From Diaporthe sp. PMI_573 (Eukaryota; Ascomycota; Sordariomycetes; Diaporthales; Diaporthaceae), in NCBI GenBank assembly GCA_021399435.1, contig JAJTUP010000043.1, forward strand, positions 372,001 to 436,000: 64,000 nt of DNA, written 5' to 3'. The position numbers were made by a program, and so were the translations under genes. The stretch's first letter is position 1. Each line of letters starts with the position of its first letter. Below the pieces are notes generated by a model. That model worked only from the letters and a program-made list of their open reading frames with translations. It was not told the DNA's origin and searched no databases. This document shows positions 30,449-41,190 of this stretch, piece by piece.

Positions 30449-33281
30449 CAGTGTGGCTAACAATCAATCGAGTTCAATTTCGGCCCTCAAACTCGATTGA
30501 TTGAACCTATCTCAGCTCGATTGAAGCTTGACTTGACTAATCAGCGACCTCGATTGACAACTTGTCAAGTACTTGATATACTATGCCTAATCAGGTAATT
30601 TGTATAGACCTCTTGGTGTAGAAATCCCGCGCAAGATCTTTGAAGTAATCCAATTCTTCTGTATCATCTCAGCTTCAACTGTGTCATCGCCGAGGCCGTT
30701 GCGCTTGTCAGTGATGAGCTCACTACCGTCAGAGAATACGCGCTCTGGCTCTGCGCTCATCGCTGGCGTGCTGAAGATGTTAAGAGCAAGTTTGCTGAGA
30801 ATAGGCCATACGTGGCGTCGGTCCACCCACCACGCCAGAGGATTCTTAACGGTCATGTCATCCTTCGACGGCACCTGCTTTATCCAGATCTCCCACTCAG
30901 TCTCCACCTTCCTCCTCTTGCCACGGCGTGGTCGATCTGTTGTATGGCCCCAAGCATCGAATTCGTCATCGATTGTCGGCGAGGAAGAAGGAGAGGTCTC
31001 GGCTTGGTCGACGTGCTCAGTGGCCACCGTGACTGCAGCGAAGCGATCGTAATATACAGTGAGCTCCTTCTCTGCTGTCTTTATCCAATCCTCTCGCTTC
31101 CACCACTTCCCCCTGAAGTATTCGAATTGGTAGGCTGGGTGGAGGGCGATGGCCATGCGGTAGATCGGCGACTGGTTGGTAAGCTCGTAGTAGGTGTTGA
31201 TCTTTGACCATGCAGCGAGCACGCCGGCAGAGTAGTAGGGAGGAAGGGCATCCTCGTTATCTGCATCCATGACGTCAATCTCTTCTTTGACGCTCTCAAG
31301 CTTCGTGAGCAGGAAGTCCATGGCGTAGAGTACTTGCCACACCGAGCCTTGGCCACCCTCGTTGCCCTCGCTATCTGCACGGCTTTGTAGTCGCTTCGTG
31401 AGTCGCTCGAAAGGCTGCAGGAGCTTATAGAAGAGCTCAAGCTCGTGCCAATCAGCCTCGGCGAGGAAGTCATTCTTGTGCTTGTCGTTTTTATCTGGAG
31501 GCTTCCACTGCGCCTGGTAGAGATCGATGGCAGGGCGACACTTAAGAGCACGCTCGATCATGTAATATGTCGCGTTCCATCGAATGCCACCGTCATTGAG
31601 GAGCACGCCGACGAAGAGATTGCCGTCGCTCGTCTTCGTGACGCGCATGCGAGCTCTCAACACCTCGCGACGCGCGTCGTTGCGATTAATGTAGATAACG
31701 AGGTTGTGCAGCTTGCCAATGACGCCTTTGAGGCTCCAGAGAGCTACACGCTGCTCCTCCGAAGCCTCAATAAGATTCTTCTCCCATGCGCTGATGCCTT
31801 CGCCAAATAAGAGAGCCTTAACGACGAGATTAATAATATGGCCGATACAGCGAATACGGTCTGCTTCTGGATCGATCGAGGAGAAGGAACGCTGTAACGC
31901 TTCGAGGCATTTGTCGTTATCACCAGCGTTATCCATAACGAAGGAGCCGAGCTTCTCGCCGATGCTGTATTGTAGAATTACTGGCTTTACCAGAGCTGCG
32001 AGGTCGTCGCCGGTGTGACCGCCATAACGTCGTGGGAAGCCGAGGAGGAGTGTTCGAGGATGACCTTTGCCGTCGACGAAGTGTGCGCATACAGCGACGT
32101 ATTCTCTGCGATTGTGAGCTCGCCATCGATCGATCGAGAGGTTGATGTTGCTGAGTGCAGACTGCACCAATTCGATGATGAATGGCAAGCGTGCTGCCAT
32201 CGAATCCTTCACCCACTGCGAGAGCGTTGAGTGATGCGTTGGCAACAGGCGTGCGAGCGAAGGCTTGCCGTATGTGAGTAAATCAGTGGTCGCCTCGTCC
32301 GTGACTTCTCGGTAGCTGAGGCGTAGCTTGATGGCCCAGTCAATAAGCTTTTGCTTATATTCATCCTCATTAAATGGCATGACGAGCTGGAAGACTTCTG
32401 CGGCGTTGTTGGCGTCGATATCGTCGTCATCGATGGTCGAATTCGAAGGCCTTTTGATATTGTGGAACTCTATAAGATGCTGGATTGCAGCAGTCGTCGA
32501 TTCTGCAGCAAATAGCTGACTGATATACCGCTTCTTGGTATGGCAATCGGCGCAGAGGAAGTACTTGTCATTACTATGCTCCAGCTCGGCTCCATATGAA
32601 TAGATCCATGAGACCTTTACTCGTCTGCCCACGCTCCTCTTGTCCCGTATGCGATATTGTATACCCTTGAGAATCGTGCCATCGTGCCGCCGAAGCACGC
32701 CCCAATCAATTGGGAACGAGAGAGAGTGTGGAGGGCAGGTAGATCGATGGAGAGATTGCTCTACATCTGACGTTTGCTCGGTCGACAATAGCAGCTCGTT
32801 TGGGTCAGTAGATTGCCTTGAAGAAGACATCGTAGATAAGCTTCGAGTACTTGATGGCCGACTTGGGCCCCAGAACGCGTGTAGCGACATAATAACGCGT
32901 CGATTCGACGGGTTGTTGATAGACATTTGATGGAGAAAGAGTAGGGTTTTATTTCGCCCGGGGGCACACCTCATGGGGCCATTGCGCTAAGCTGTTTACG
33001 TTTCGTACAGTGCGATTTACGTCGATTCTGGTGGGTTTAGAGTTTGCGCAGCTTAGATAATTAGTTCTAAGCGATGTAATTGGCTAATTAGCGATATCAA
33101 GGGTATCCTCTCCTAGCCTTCCTAAATAAGTAATTATTGGCATCAAGTACTTGACAACTTGACACTCCTTTAACTTGATTGATTGATGACAACCCTTAAA
33201 CTTGACTTGAGAACTTGACTTGACGAGAAGTCGAACTTGATTGAGAATTGTCAAGTTCGAGCTTGATTGTTAGCCACACTG
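30449..33281 (-). mobile_element. hAT element B: structurally complete, with 8-bp target duplication
   Basis: Bounded by CAGTGTGGCTAACAATCAA on the left and its inverse on the right, and flanked on both sides by CTTTTCCA (30441-30448 and 33282-33289), a perfect 8-bp duplication as hAT elements make. Subterminal DNA is rich in TCAATCGAG and TTGACTTGA-like motifs in both orientations. It carries a single long transposase frame on the minus strand. Length is 2833 bp. This is the only hAT in the window with ends, duplication and an open transposase all present. Confidence 0.92.
30587..32926 (-). CDS. hAT transposase (element B)
   Basis: 779 codons if read from MSINNPSNRR at 32926 (an in-frame ATG at 32974 also exists). 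A BED zinc finger (Phe-Leu-Cys-Ala-Asp-Cys ... Gln-His-Leu-Ile-Glu-Phe-His) lies in the first fifth. The DDE core shows Leu-Ser-Ile-Asp-Arg-Trp (first Asp) and Val-Met-Asp-Asn-Ala-Gly-Asp-Asn-Asp (second Asp), followed by Arg-Cys-Ile-Gly-His-Ile-Ile-Asn-Leu. The C-terminus has Asn-Pro-Leu-Ala-Trp-Trp, Leu-Ser-Lys-Leu-Ala-Leu-Asn-Ile-Phe and Ser-Ala-Glu-Pro-Glu-Arg-Val-Phe. No intron is needed, whereas relatives A and C carry one. It is the best candidate in this window for a source of active transposase for ends starting CAGTGTGGCTAACA. Confidence 0.9.
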   Translation of the reverse strand: MSINNPSNRRVIMSLHAFWGPSRPSSTRSLSTMSSSRQSTDPNELLLSTEQTSDVEQSLHRSTCPPHSLSFPIDWGVLRRHDGTILKGIQYRIRDKRSVGRRVKVSWIYSYGAELEHSNDKYFLCADCHTKKRYISQLFAAESTTAAIQHLIEFHNIKRPSNSTIDDDDIDANNAAEVFQLVMPFNEDEYKQKLIDWAIKLRLSYREVTDEATTDLLTYGKPSLARLLPTHHSTLSQWVKDSMAARLPFIIELVQSALSNINLSIDRWRAHNRREYVAVCAHFVDGKGHPRTLLLGFPRRYGGHTGDDLAALVKPVILQYSIGEKLGSFVMDNAGDNDKCLEALQRSFSSIDPEADRIRCIGHIINLVVKALLFGEGISAWEKNLIEASEEQRVALWSLKGVIGKLHNLVIYINRNDARREVLRARMRVTKTSDGNLFVGVLLNDGGIRWNATYYMIERALKCRPAIDLYQAQWKPPDKNDKHKNDFLAEADWHELELFYKLLQPFERLTKRLQSRADSEGNEGGQGSVWQVLYAMDFLLTKLESVKEEIDVMDADNEDALPPYYSAGVLAAWSKINTYYELTNQSPIYRMAIALHPAYQFEYFRGKWWKREDWIKTAEKELTVYYDRFAAVTVATEHVDQAETSPSSSPTIDDEFDAWGHTTDRPRRGKRRKVETEWEIWIKQVPSKDDMTVKNPLAWWVDRRHVWPILSKLALNIFSTPAMSAEPERVFSDGSELITDKRNGLGDDTVEAEMIQKNWITSKILRGISTPRGLYKLPD

Positions 33282-33289
33282 CTTTTCCA

Positions 33290-33775
33290 GGCCCTCCCGA
33301 GCCACCGCGGCCCCGTGGGCATGGAGCCTGACCAATTTGAACTGTAGGCTCCTTGACGCATCAGTGTCATTCAAATTTATTTGGGGCACGATGGAGTGGA
33401 GTCCGCTATATAGCCTCGATCGTCAGTATGAGCACTTCGACTTCCGGCAAGGTTGCACATGCTAGGACAGGTCCCTTCAATTCGATGTGCCTGCGCGCTG
33501 CGGAAGTGTACATCCTAATTCGTCGATTCTGCCCGGGGAGAGACCCGGGCCAAATTATTGGTCAATCATCCGCCTCCCCTGCTGAAACTCTCTCCCCGGG
33601 GAACATCGATGGCGCAAGGAAGTCCCTGCTGCAGTGGCACGTCAATATTCCGGTCTCATCACACTGCAGGAGCCGGTCCCCTGTAACAACTGGAATGATA
33701 GAGCGGGGAAGGGTGTTTTTTGTTAGCGCACTCGTCCTTCGACAAATCCGCCCGTTGAGCCAAACCTTGGAAGTC
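33290..33775. other. Upstream of the Zn2Cys6 gene
   Basis: The long frame of the following gene is open back to 33353, but the part before the ATG at 33776 has no typical protein character, and the region is better read as its promoter and leader. No specific site is identified. Confidence 0.3.
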
Positions 33776-34727
33776 ATGGACGCAAACCACCCGCCATTGC
33801 CTTTATACGCTGTATCCGTGACTTGTTCATGCAAACAGCCTCCAATGTCTCCTGTTTCGGCGGAGGAAGAGCTTGGCCTAGAGTTCAGTGACGAGGCAAA
33901 TCTTGCATTCTCCCAGTCCCACTCCAGTTCCTCACTTCTTCATACTGATACCACTGGCCCCAGACCGCTGGTGCCTGCAAGTCCTCTACGGCCCGAATTA
34001 TGGATTGACAGTGCCCTCACGGACGTGTGGACAGATATCTCGATCACACAGTCGAGCCCTCTCTTCTCCGAGTTCCTCAATCTTCCCGCCGTCTCGACAC
34101 TCGGCGAGCCGATCATCCCTTTGCACAGCCAACCTTCCCTTACCTCAACAGTACTTTTGCACCATAACACACCAAGTCATTACCAATTTTTCGAGCCTCC
34201 ATTATGCATAAGCGGACCGGGGGGGGGTGAACCGGGGCTCGAGCTGGACATATCCCAACGAGAAATCACCGTACAAGTGCATGAGGAGATGTCAAGGTCT
34301 ACTGAGACTGACGAAGCGCAGTCGGAGAGGGTCAGGTCAAAAACCGCTAAACACGTCGAGCGGGTGTTTGCGCGGTTTCGAGAGGACAAGAAAAAATCGA
34401 AAAAAAGGGGGCAAGCAGATGAAATGTTTGAGGTGCAAACTGTTACGTACGAAGGTATATCCACAAAGTTGTGGCACACTTCTTGGATGCATGCTGATAG
34501 TATTTTAGTGCGAAAGTGCCTCCCCTGAGTCATGCCTCGACTGTCAGAGAGCCTTCCTCAACCCATGTCTACGAGTCCACCTCTTCGACCAGCCTGTTTT
34601 CCAGGAATGTAGGTGCTCGCAAAAGCTTAGCTGCTACAGAGCTGATCATGAACAGGGAAGGATAGGACGTACCAATCACAACTGGAGTGGTCGACAATTC
34701 AATGGGAAAGCAATACATCCATTATAG
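33776..34727 (+). pseudogene. Protein with C-terminal Zn2Cys6 cluster, frameshifted
   Basis: From MDANHPPLPLYAVS the frame codes a Ser/Pro/Leu-rich region and then a charged helix (Glu-Arg-Val-Phe-Ala-Arg-Phe-Arg-Glu-Asp-Lys-Lys-Lys). At the A-rich run 34387-34407 the sense moves to another frame, which reads Gln-Met-Lys-Cys-Leu-Arg-Cys-Lys-Leu-Leu-Arg-Thr-Lys. A 54-nt intron (34455-34508, GTATAT...TTTTAG, phase 0) leads to an exon starting Cys-Glu-Ser-Ala and containing Cys-Leu-Asp-Cys and Asn-Pro-Cys. Together these give C-x2-C-x6-C-x7-C-x2-C-x7-C, a Zn2Cys6 DNA-binding motif. The exon is open to a TAG at 34725-34727, though a further intron may start near 34606. The frameshift could be a homopolymer sequencing error. 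hAT C begins 190 bp downstream. Confidence 0.5.
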
Positions 34728-34918
34728 AGGTCTACCACTACTTCGGCGGCCCTTCTCTTTATGTCGATGACCAAACCAAGCTATGGGGGAAGAGTGAGAC
34801 TGGCTGGACGTGGATTGACACGTCGGCTCTGGGTTTGCTCGAGTGTCCCTCGGGGCAAGCTTTCCACCGATACGTCTCGGACTGCGTACCGCATTGTGTG
34901 CGACATACTGCCAATGCA

Positions 34919-36585
34919 CAGTGTGGCTAACAGACCGACCGTCTGACAGACCGTCTGACAGACCATCTTCAAACCGCAGACCGACCGACCGGCAAATCTC
35001 ATCAGACCGACAGACCAGAGCTGCCGGTCGGATTGGGTGGTCTGGGTTGGTCTGGGTTGGGGTGGTTTCTAGGGCTGCCATTGGTCAGCTCCAGCTTACC
35101 TTCACTTTAAGTTCAATGACACGACGCGTCTGCGTGACACGACACGTTTGCCTCAGTGAATTTTCGTGTCATGCCAATCTGTCTGAGCCATTGTCAATTC
35201 GTGCTGCATTATCATGTCTTCTAGCCAGAACTACGAGCCACGTGTCGTCAACACCGCAATCTCTTCCATCTCGCCCACCTCCCATCCCGGCTGATGACGG
35301 TTTTGAAGGCACGCCCGCCTCATGCGAGGCTACAACTGACGAGACAGATGCATCACCATGCGAATTTGAAATCGATTGGGAGAATATCTGGCACGGTGGC
35401 AAACGACTTATGGGCGCCAAAAAGAGGCCCCGTCACAGGCCGGTCATCGGCACCAAGATCAAAGAGTCGTGGATATACCGACATGGCGCCAATTTGGAGC
35501 ATCACGGGGTACGTTACTGGCTTTGCAGGATCTGTCATGTGAAGAAGAGCTATTCGACAGCTCTATACGTCTCATCCGGGACGTCTCATGCCGCGAGGCA
35601 CCTGCTCCGTCAGCACCAAATCACGGAGGCAGGGGAGAGTGGTCCCGGCTTGGCGACTCCGTTTACGTTGGCGGCGACGTCTGGCTCCTCGATATCCCGT
35701 CTATTGTCGCGGCAGGCCAGCCTAGGCTTGCAGCTTGCTTCCCATTTTGACGAAGGAACATGGAAAGCTCGCTTCGTGGACTGGATCATAATCGAAGATG
35801 TCACCTTCCGACAGGCATCCAGCGAGCGCCTTCGGTGGCTGATAGCGAATGGTGGGGAGCTTGCAAGTCAGCTACTTCCGGAACATCACACCACAGTTTG
35901 TTCATGGATCCGCCAAACCTTTGGATCCCGACGGCAAATCATTGTCAATCTCGTCAAGAACGCGAGGAGCTCAGTTCACCTAAGCTTCGATCTATGGACT
36001 GCTTCTAACGGGTTCAACTACGTCGGAATCGTCGGCCACTTCGTTGACAGCAACGGCGAAAAGCGTGATGTCCTTCTTGGGCTGCCGCGCCTAGTCGGTC
36101 CACACTCCGGTGAGAATATTGCCCCTTATGTGAAGGGAGTAATCGACCAATACGAAATGGGCTCCAAGCTTGGCTACTTCATGCTTGATAACGCTGAGAG
36201 CAACGATACCTGCCTGGAGACGCTCGCGAGATGGTTCCCAATGGACGTTGGCCGACGCCGCTTACGTTGCATCGGCCACATTATCAACCTGGTTGTCCGG
36301 GCCGTCATCTTCGGCTCAAACGTTAGCAAATTCGAGACGGAGCTTCGTGGGGCTACGGATGAATTCAGTTTTGACATTTGGGCCAAGAAAGGGGCCATTG
36401 GCAGACTCCACAACCTTGCCACCTACATCCGCCGGACGGACCAGAGACGACAGGCGCTTCGGCGTTTCCAGACCGAGCTCGCAGGGGACGATGCCATATT
36501 TACATTGGAGATCGTTGTTGATGGCAAGACACGCTGGAACTCAATTTACAGTATGATCACACGTGGTATGCCAGTCTGCCCTTGC
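34919..36585 (+). mobile_element. hAT element C: 5' half with left terminal repeat
   Basis: Starts CAGTGTGGCTAACA followed by ACCGACCG/TCTGACAGACC repeats, then the N-terminal half of a hAT transposase. Similarity stops 20 bases into the intron that begins at 36566. No right end was found within the next 2 kb. It is complementary in content to element A at 25489-26722, which holds the other half of the same type of gene in the opposite orientation. Confidence 0.75.
35116..36565 (+). pseudogene. hAT transposase N-terminal half
   Basis: The frame from the ATG at 35116 runs 483 residues to the intron. A BED zinc finger (Trp-Leu-Cys-Arg-Ile-Cys ... Arg-His-Leu-Leu-Arg-Gln-His) is followed by Leu-Ser-Phe-Asp-Leu-Trp-Thr-Ala (first catalytic Asp), Phe-Met-Leu-Asp-Asn-Ala-Glu-Ser-Asn-Asp (second) and Arg-Cys-Ile-Gly-His-Ile-Ile-Asn-Leu. 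It ends Arg-Trp-Asn-Ser-Ile-Tyr at an exon boundary with donor GTATGCC in phase 1. A better start may lie in another frame: an ATG at 35214 opens MSSSQNYEPRVV but stops at about 35290, suggesting a small frameshift near there. The C-terminal third, including the dimerisation motif, is missing. Confidence 0.75.
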
Positions 36586-38351
36586 ACTTCCCACCCCAAC
36601 CTCCTTGGACTTCTCCAACGATTCCACTTCATTGATCCTAACAATGCCAATGCCACATCAAGTCGAGTTTGTTTATACGTTCTGGGCCAGCCTTTATCTC
36701 CTGTCCGGTCCACCCTCTTCACTGTCACTAATATGAAAAGTTGCAGGATTCGCTTGATCCTGCCAAAACTCAAGGGGGTAGTCTCATGCCTCCGCCTCCG
36801 ACCCCAACTGGTCGACTTTGCCAAAGAGCTTACTGCTAAGCTAAACAAAGATCTTGGTACAGTCGAAAGAGCTGAACATGACAAGAACGGACAAGCGGCT
36901 TCGTAATGACGTATTGGGAGAACGCAAGCAAAATTACTCAGGAAGACTATTTCAGGGAAAACGAAGACGATCAAAGTCTTGTTACAGACATAAAGGGGCT
37001 ATATTAGATCATCCAAGTTCGAGTTTAGCCTTCCAGTTGCCCTGTTTTACAACTTTGAATCAACCTAGGGGGTGTTGAGCTATACCGGTCACATCCCGCA
37101 CGGACTAGCTCAACCCTTGAGGTATATACGTGCCCGGTTGATGACCCAGGCCATCTGTCAAGACTTCTACTTAATATGCGCGCTGACAGTTCCTTCATCA
37201 GAGTTTCTCTCGGAAAGAACGTGCAGATTCCATCTTTGCGACACGGAATTTAATAATTGAATTATTATGTCTCTGATGTGGAGAAGGGCTTCGAGGGGAC
37301 CATAGATGACGTTGGAGGTGGGTTTGGGCTTGGCCTTACATGTCATCCAGGCCTGAAAGACACAACCATGATGGGATACACGACTTTGATATCTTCTCCG
37401 GGTTGTCGTAAATCACCGGATCTGGACCGGAATGGAGACTCACTTCTCACCGGGGTGCCCGCTGGCTTGCTAGGGCAGCGATGAACTCCACCAGGACCCT
37501 GCCACGCAAGGCAAAATAATGTGAGGTTCGAATTTGAGGTTTTCGACACCCCTATTATCAGGCCCGCTGTGGCGTTCAGTTGCCCTCACCCCAATGCCAG
37601 TGTGGGTGACACTTGAACTGGTAGGACTTTTGCGACCTGATTCTCACATCAATCCGGTGAGGAAATGGTGCTGCGAACCCCATACAACCAGGGTCTCCCG
37701 TACATAAAAATCAGTGGTGCAGGCATTTTTTGCCTCACTCTTGACGAATGGCGTTCCCTACTCGCCTCGCTATCAGGATCTCTTCGGTGTCTTATGTCTT
37801 CGCTGCACATTGCAGAGACGCGACCCCAAGAATCTTACACCCCCTAGTCGAGAATACGTTGACATTTATGGGTATATTTCTCCACATCTAAGGTGACTCA
37901 AGACAATCAAAAAATACATCTTCTCAGCTTTTGAGGGCCGAAAAGGGTACCGGGTTGATCCTCAAGTGGTGCTCGGGTACGGCTTACCGGCCTCTTGCTC
38001 TGCTCGCCCCTTCGCTCCAATCGTCCCTTTTTTAATTCAGTTGTCAGCCGGGGAGAAAATTCAATTTGATTGGAAGTCTAAGAGGCTGTTTTGGAAGCTT
38101 TTTGGAGGGCCCTCAAATGTCAACATATTCTCGACCATGGGGTGTGGGGTCGGCAGAGACGACTGTCACCTGACACAACCGCGATGTCGAGCTCGTGGTT
38201 GATTGGTTGATTGGTTCATTGGTTGATTGGTTGATTGAGCCCGGATGCCAACCCTTGAGAGACAAACGCCACCCATAATAGTTCGATCATTACCCGCCTT
38301 CGCCAATATCTTTGCCCCTGCCTCGCCTCCTCCTAATTTGTCGCGTAGTAG
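36586..38351. other. Region between hAT C and hAT D without a clear gene
   Basis: The reading frame from hAT C stays open to 36906 by chance or because an unrelated gene fragment is joined. In one frame, after a possible acceptor near 36746, the text Asp-Pro-Ala-Lys-Thr-Gln-Gly-Gly-Ser-Leu-Met-Pro-Pro-Pro-Pro looks coding-like, but no family is recognised. The remaining frames are short. A GGTTGATT octamer array lies at 38197-38238. Confidence 0.4.
38197..38238 (+). repeat. GGTTGATT tandem repeat
   Basis: Five octamer units, the third with one change (GGTTCATT). It lies about 110 bp outside the left end of hAT D. Confidence 0.85.
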
Positions 38352-40789
38352 CAGGGTGGACCATCAATCAACGGCTTCAACGACGTTGATCAATATATTG
38401 AAATCAATCAACGTCAACGTCAATCAACGGAACCACCGCTTATCTAATCAATCAATCCACGAGAAGCCGTCAATATATTGAAACCGTTGATTGGCGTTGA
38501 CGCTAGACAGGGGTTTCTCCCCGCGACCAAAATTGGGTGATAAGCTGTTAGCTCTTGATACTCCTAATCGTGGAAGACTATATAGAATGCTATATTTCTT
38601 AACATGTAGTAACAATAACAATACAATCGTCACCCAGCGACGCGTCAAGTAAACGCGCCGTCGAAAGATTCCTGTGTAAAGGAAAGACAATTAATACCAT
38701 TACCAGCTACTACGTCGAAAATGGCCCATGACGTACCGACTACATTAACACCTGGGAACCTGACTGCCGAAGAAGAGAGCCACGTCTTCAAGATCTTCAA
38801 GGGTTTCTTGTTCTCGGAGAGAAGCAACGAGACGCGGTCTTGGGTGTGGGACTACGGGCTGGACATACAGTCGACTACCGAGCGAAAATGGGTCTGTGTG
38901 CCATGTATCCGCAAGAAAGAGTCTCGGCCGGCTTCCTATGAGTACAAGGGCACCCAAAACGCAGAAAACCACCTGTGGAAGGCCCACGGTAACTGGGATC
39001 CAACGGGGAAACGGATAGCGCCGTCAACCAAGAAGGGAGGGAAGCGAGTATTTGCCTCTGCATCGGACTTCTGGCAACTCAACCGGCATGATCCAAAAGA
39101 ACAAGCCATCGCCAACAGTATGATCAAACACTTCGATCGCGGGCACTTTCAGAGGCTCCTTGTCAACTGGATTGTCGATTCCAACCTCTCCTTCCGTCAG
39201 GCGGAAAATCCTCGATTGCGTTCTATTTTCGAATACCTAAACCCATCAGTTGCAGTCAGAGACGCCCATATCTCGAGGCAGACGATACGGCGAATAGCTG
39301 TACGACAGTTCGAGGCACACAAGGACGGAGTGAAAGAGGCCTTGCGGGCAGCACCTGGCCAGGTTCATATCGCTTTCGACGGCGCAAGGACGAGGAATCG
39401 CCATACTCTATACGGGATAACGGCGGTATATCGAGATAGCAGCAATCAACCCCAGAAGGTCGTGCTTGGTTTGCCAGAGTTGATCAATCGCCATACCGGC
39501 GAACACATTGCTACCGAGATGCTCGACGTCATTCGCTTTTTCGATCTAGAAGATAAGGTCGGATATTTTACACTTGACAACGCGGGTAATAACGATACTG
39601 CCATGGCAATTATCGGCGGTCAACTCGGCTTCAACCATCTCCATCGCCGCGCCCGCTGCGTTGGGCATATCATTAACCTGGTGGTAAAAGCTCTACTGTT
39701 TGGAAAGGACGTTGAGGCATTTGACGAATCTATCGAGAAAGGAGAGCTATTGGCGCGCGCGGCGCACGACGAATGGATGAAGAAAGGCCCCGTTGGAAAG
39801 GTTCACAACTGGGTTGTATGGGTGCATCGATCAGATGTATTGACCAACTTGCTCAAGCAGTTGCAACAAGACTCTATCGATGCATCTACTGATCCTGAGG
39901 TTCAGAAGCTCCGTCCGCTCGAAGTCATCCTCGACAACGACACCCGTTGGTTATCACAATACTACATGATCAAACGGGCGCTCAAGTTGCAGCCTTTTTA
40001 CGAAGAGTTCATGCTAAAGGCAAAGAAGGTATTCCCAGGAAGCCCGTAAAGGCCAGACTGGGATCAAAATACCTGCTTGCCTCGAAGCCAAGAGCATGAT
40101 TAACGACAACGACTGGGAGGTCCTCCGAGCCTTTGACGGTATCCTCGACGACTTTCACGTTGTGATCAAGGTCCTTCAAGGCGATGGTCAAGTCCGCAAA
40201 CGCCGGTTTGGTACCAACGAGGCGTTTGGCCGTATGACGGATGTGCTCGAGGCATTCGAATTCTTACTTGGCAAGCTAGAAATGGCGAAAGCACTTATCA
40301 AGGACTACCCAGAGCCTGAGCACTTCGCTGTCAATGTGAATTTAGGCTGGGCAAAGCTTGATAAGTATTACAGGTACCTCAAAGAGTCGCCTGTTTATTA
40401 CGCCGCCACTGCCTTAAACCCAGCACTGCGATGGGGATACTTCGAAGACGTTTGGAAGGAGGAGCATCCAGACTGGATTGACGAAGCAAGGGAGCTTGTT
40501 CAGAGCCTCTGGGTCTCTGAATACCGCGAGTTACAGCTAAAAGTAACCGCAGACGAGGTCCCTGTGGCCAAGAAGCGCAAGACGAAGTTATCATCCTTCG
40601 ACATCTATCGTGAGGCTAATCGGCGAACTCACTCACCCAGACCATCGCCATTAGCACCTAACCAGCCCACGATGGATGAGTACGCCCGTTGGCAGTTAGA
40701 TGTGAGCGCTACCGACTCAGATATCGAAGATCCGCTTCAGTACTGGATCAGTAAGGCGACAGATTACCCTCGTTTATCACGGATGGAGT
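38352..40789 (+). mobile_element. hAT element D: left end and most of the transposase, 3' truncated
   Basis: A probable left end CAGGGTGGACCATCAATC at 38352 is followed by many inverted and direct CAATCAACG/CGTTGATTG motifs up to about 38510. A transposase gene then runs from 38721. It is cut at about 40789, where a Copia fragment in the opposite orientation begins. No right end remains, so target duplication cannot be assessed. Confidence 0.65.
38721..40789 (+). pseudogene. hAT transposase (element D), interrupted
   Basis: The first part (38721-40028) begins MAHDVPTTLTPGNL and has a BED finger (Trp-Val-Cys-Val-Pro-Cys ... Asn-His-Leu-Trp-Lys-Ala-His), Ile-Ala-Phe-Asp-Gly-Ala at the first Asp position, Phe-Thr-Leu-Asp-Asn-Ala-Gly-Asn-Asn-Asp at the second, and Arg-Trp-Leu-Ser-Gln-Tyr-Tyr-Met. 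The second part (from 40093) resumes Met-Ile-Asn-Asp-Asn-Asp-Trp and reaches Tyr-Pro-Arg-Leu-Ser-Arg-Met, where it breaks just before the dimerisation signature. The gap 40029-40092 has GT...AG ends and would be a 64-nt phase-0 intron. Against this, some text inside it (Asp-Trp-Asp-Gln-Asn) also looks coding, so a pair of frameshifts is the alternative. Confidence 0.75.
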
Positions 40790-40915
40790 CCATAGAATTT
40801 AATGTATATTGTTTTATGAGGAGGAAAAAATCTTGACCCTAGTTATTAGAGAGTAAACGCCTTTAAGTTATGGTTATCTTGCGCGCGCTTATTTGTTTAT
40901 AGGCGGAAAATCTCT

Positions 40916-41190
40916 CTATTCTCTGGCTTCTTTTATAGTATTTTCTATTAGGCCACACTTGTTTTTGGACTCTCTGTATATGTGACGGTCTATGGGTTTT
41001 GTAAGCCAGTCTGCTATATTAGACTTAGTGTCTATATGGTCTAGTTTAACTCGTCCTTCCTAAATCGAGTCTCGACTATAGTGGTATATTATATTAATAT
41101 GCTTTGTTCGTTTATGGTATAGTGTATTATGGGCTAAGTCTTTTGCGGCTTTATTATCTATGTAAAGTTGTGGCCGATTAAGACTATAGC
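40916..41190 (-). pseudogene. Copia RNase H C-terminal fragment, AT-rich
   Basis: Read on the minus strand from 41190, the frame gives Pro-Gln-Leu-Tyr-Ile-Asp-Asn-Lys-Ala-Ala-Lys, then Lys-Arg-Thr-Lys-His-Ile-Asn-Ile, an in-frame TAG, then Ile-Ala-Asp-Trp-Leu-Thr-Lys-Pro, ending at a stop at 40916-40918. These are the standard landmarks of the Ty1/Copia RNase H end. The sequence is strongly AT-biased, which would fit repeat-induced point mutation. It is cut on its 5' side by the Gypsy LTR at 41191 and on the other side meets the broken hAT D. Confidence 0.8.

Noticed and set aside
33353..33775. N-terminal extension of the Zn2Cys6-containing frame
   Set aside because: The frame is open, but composition is not protein-like and the ATG at 33776 starts the credible coding text.
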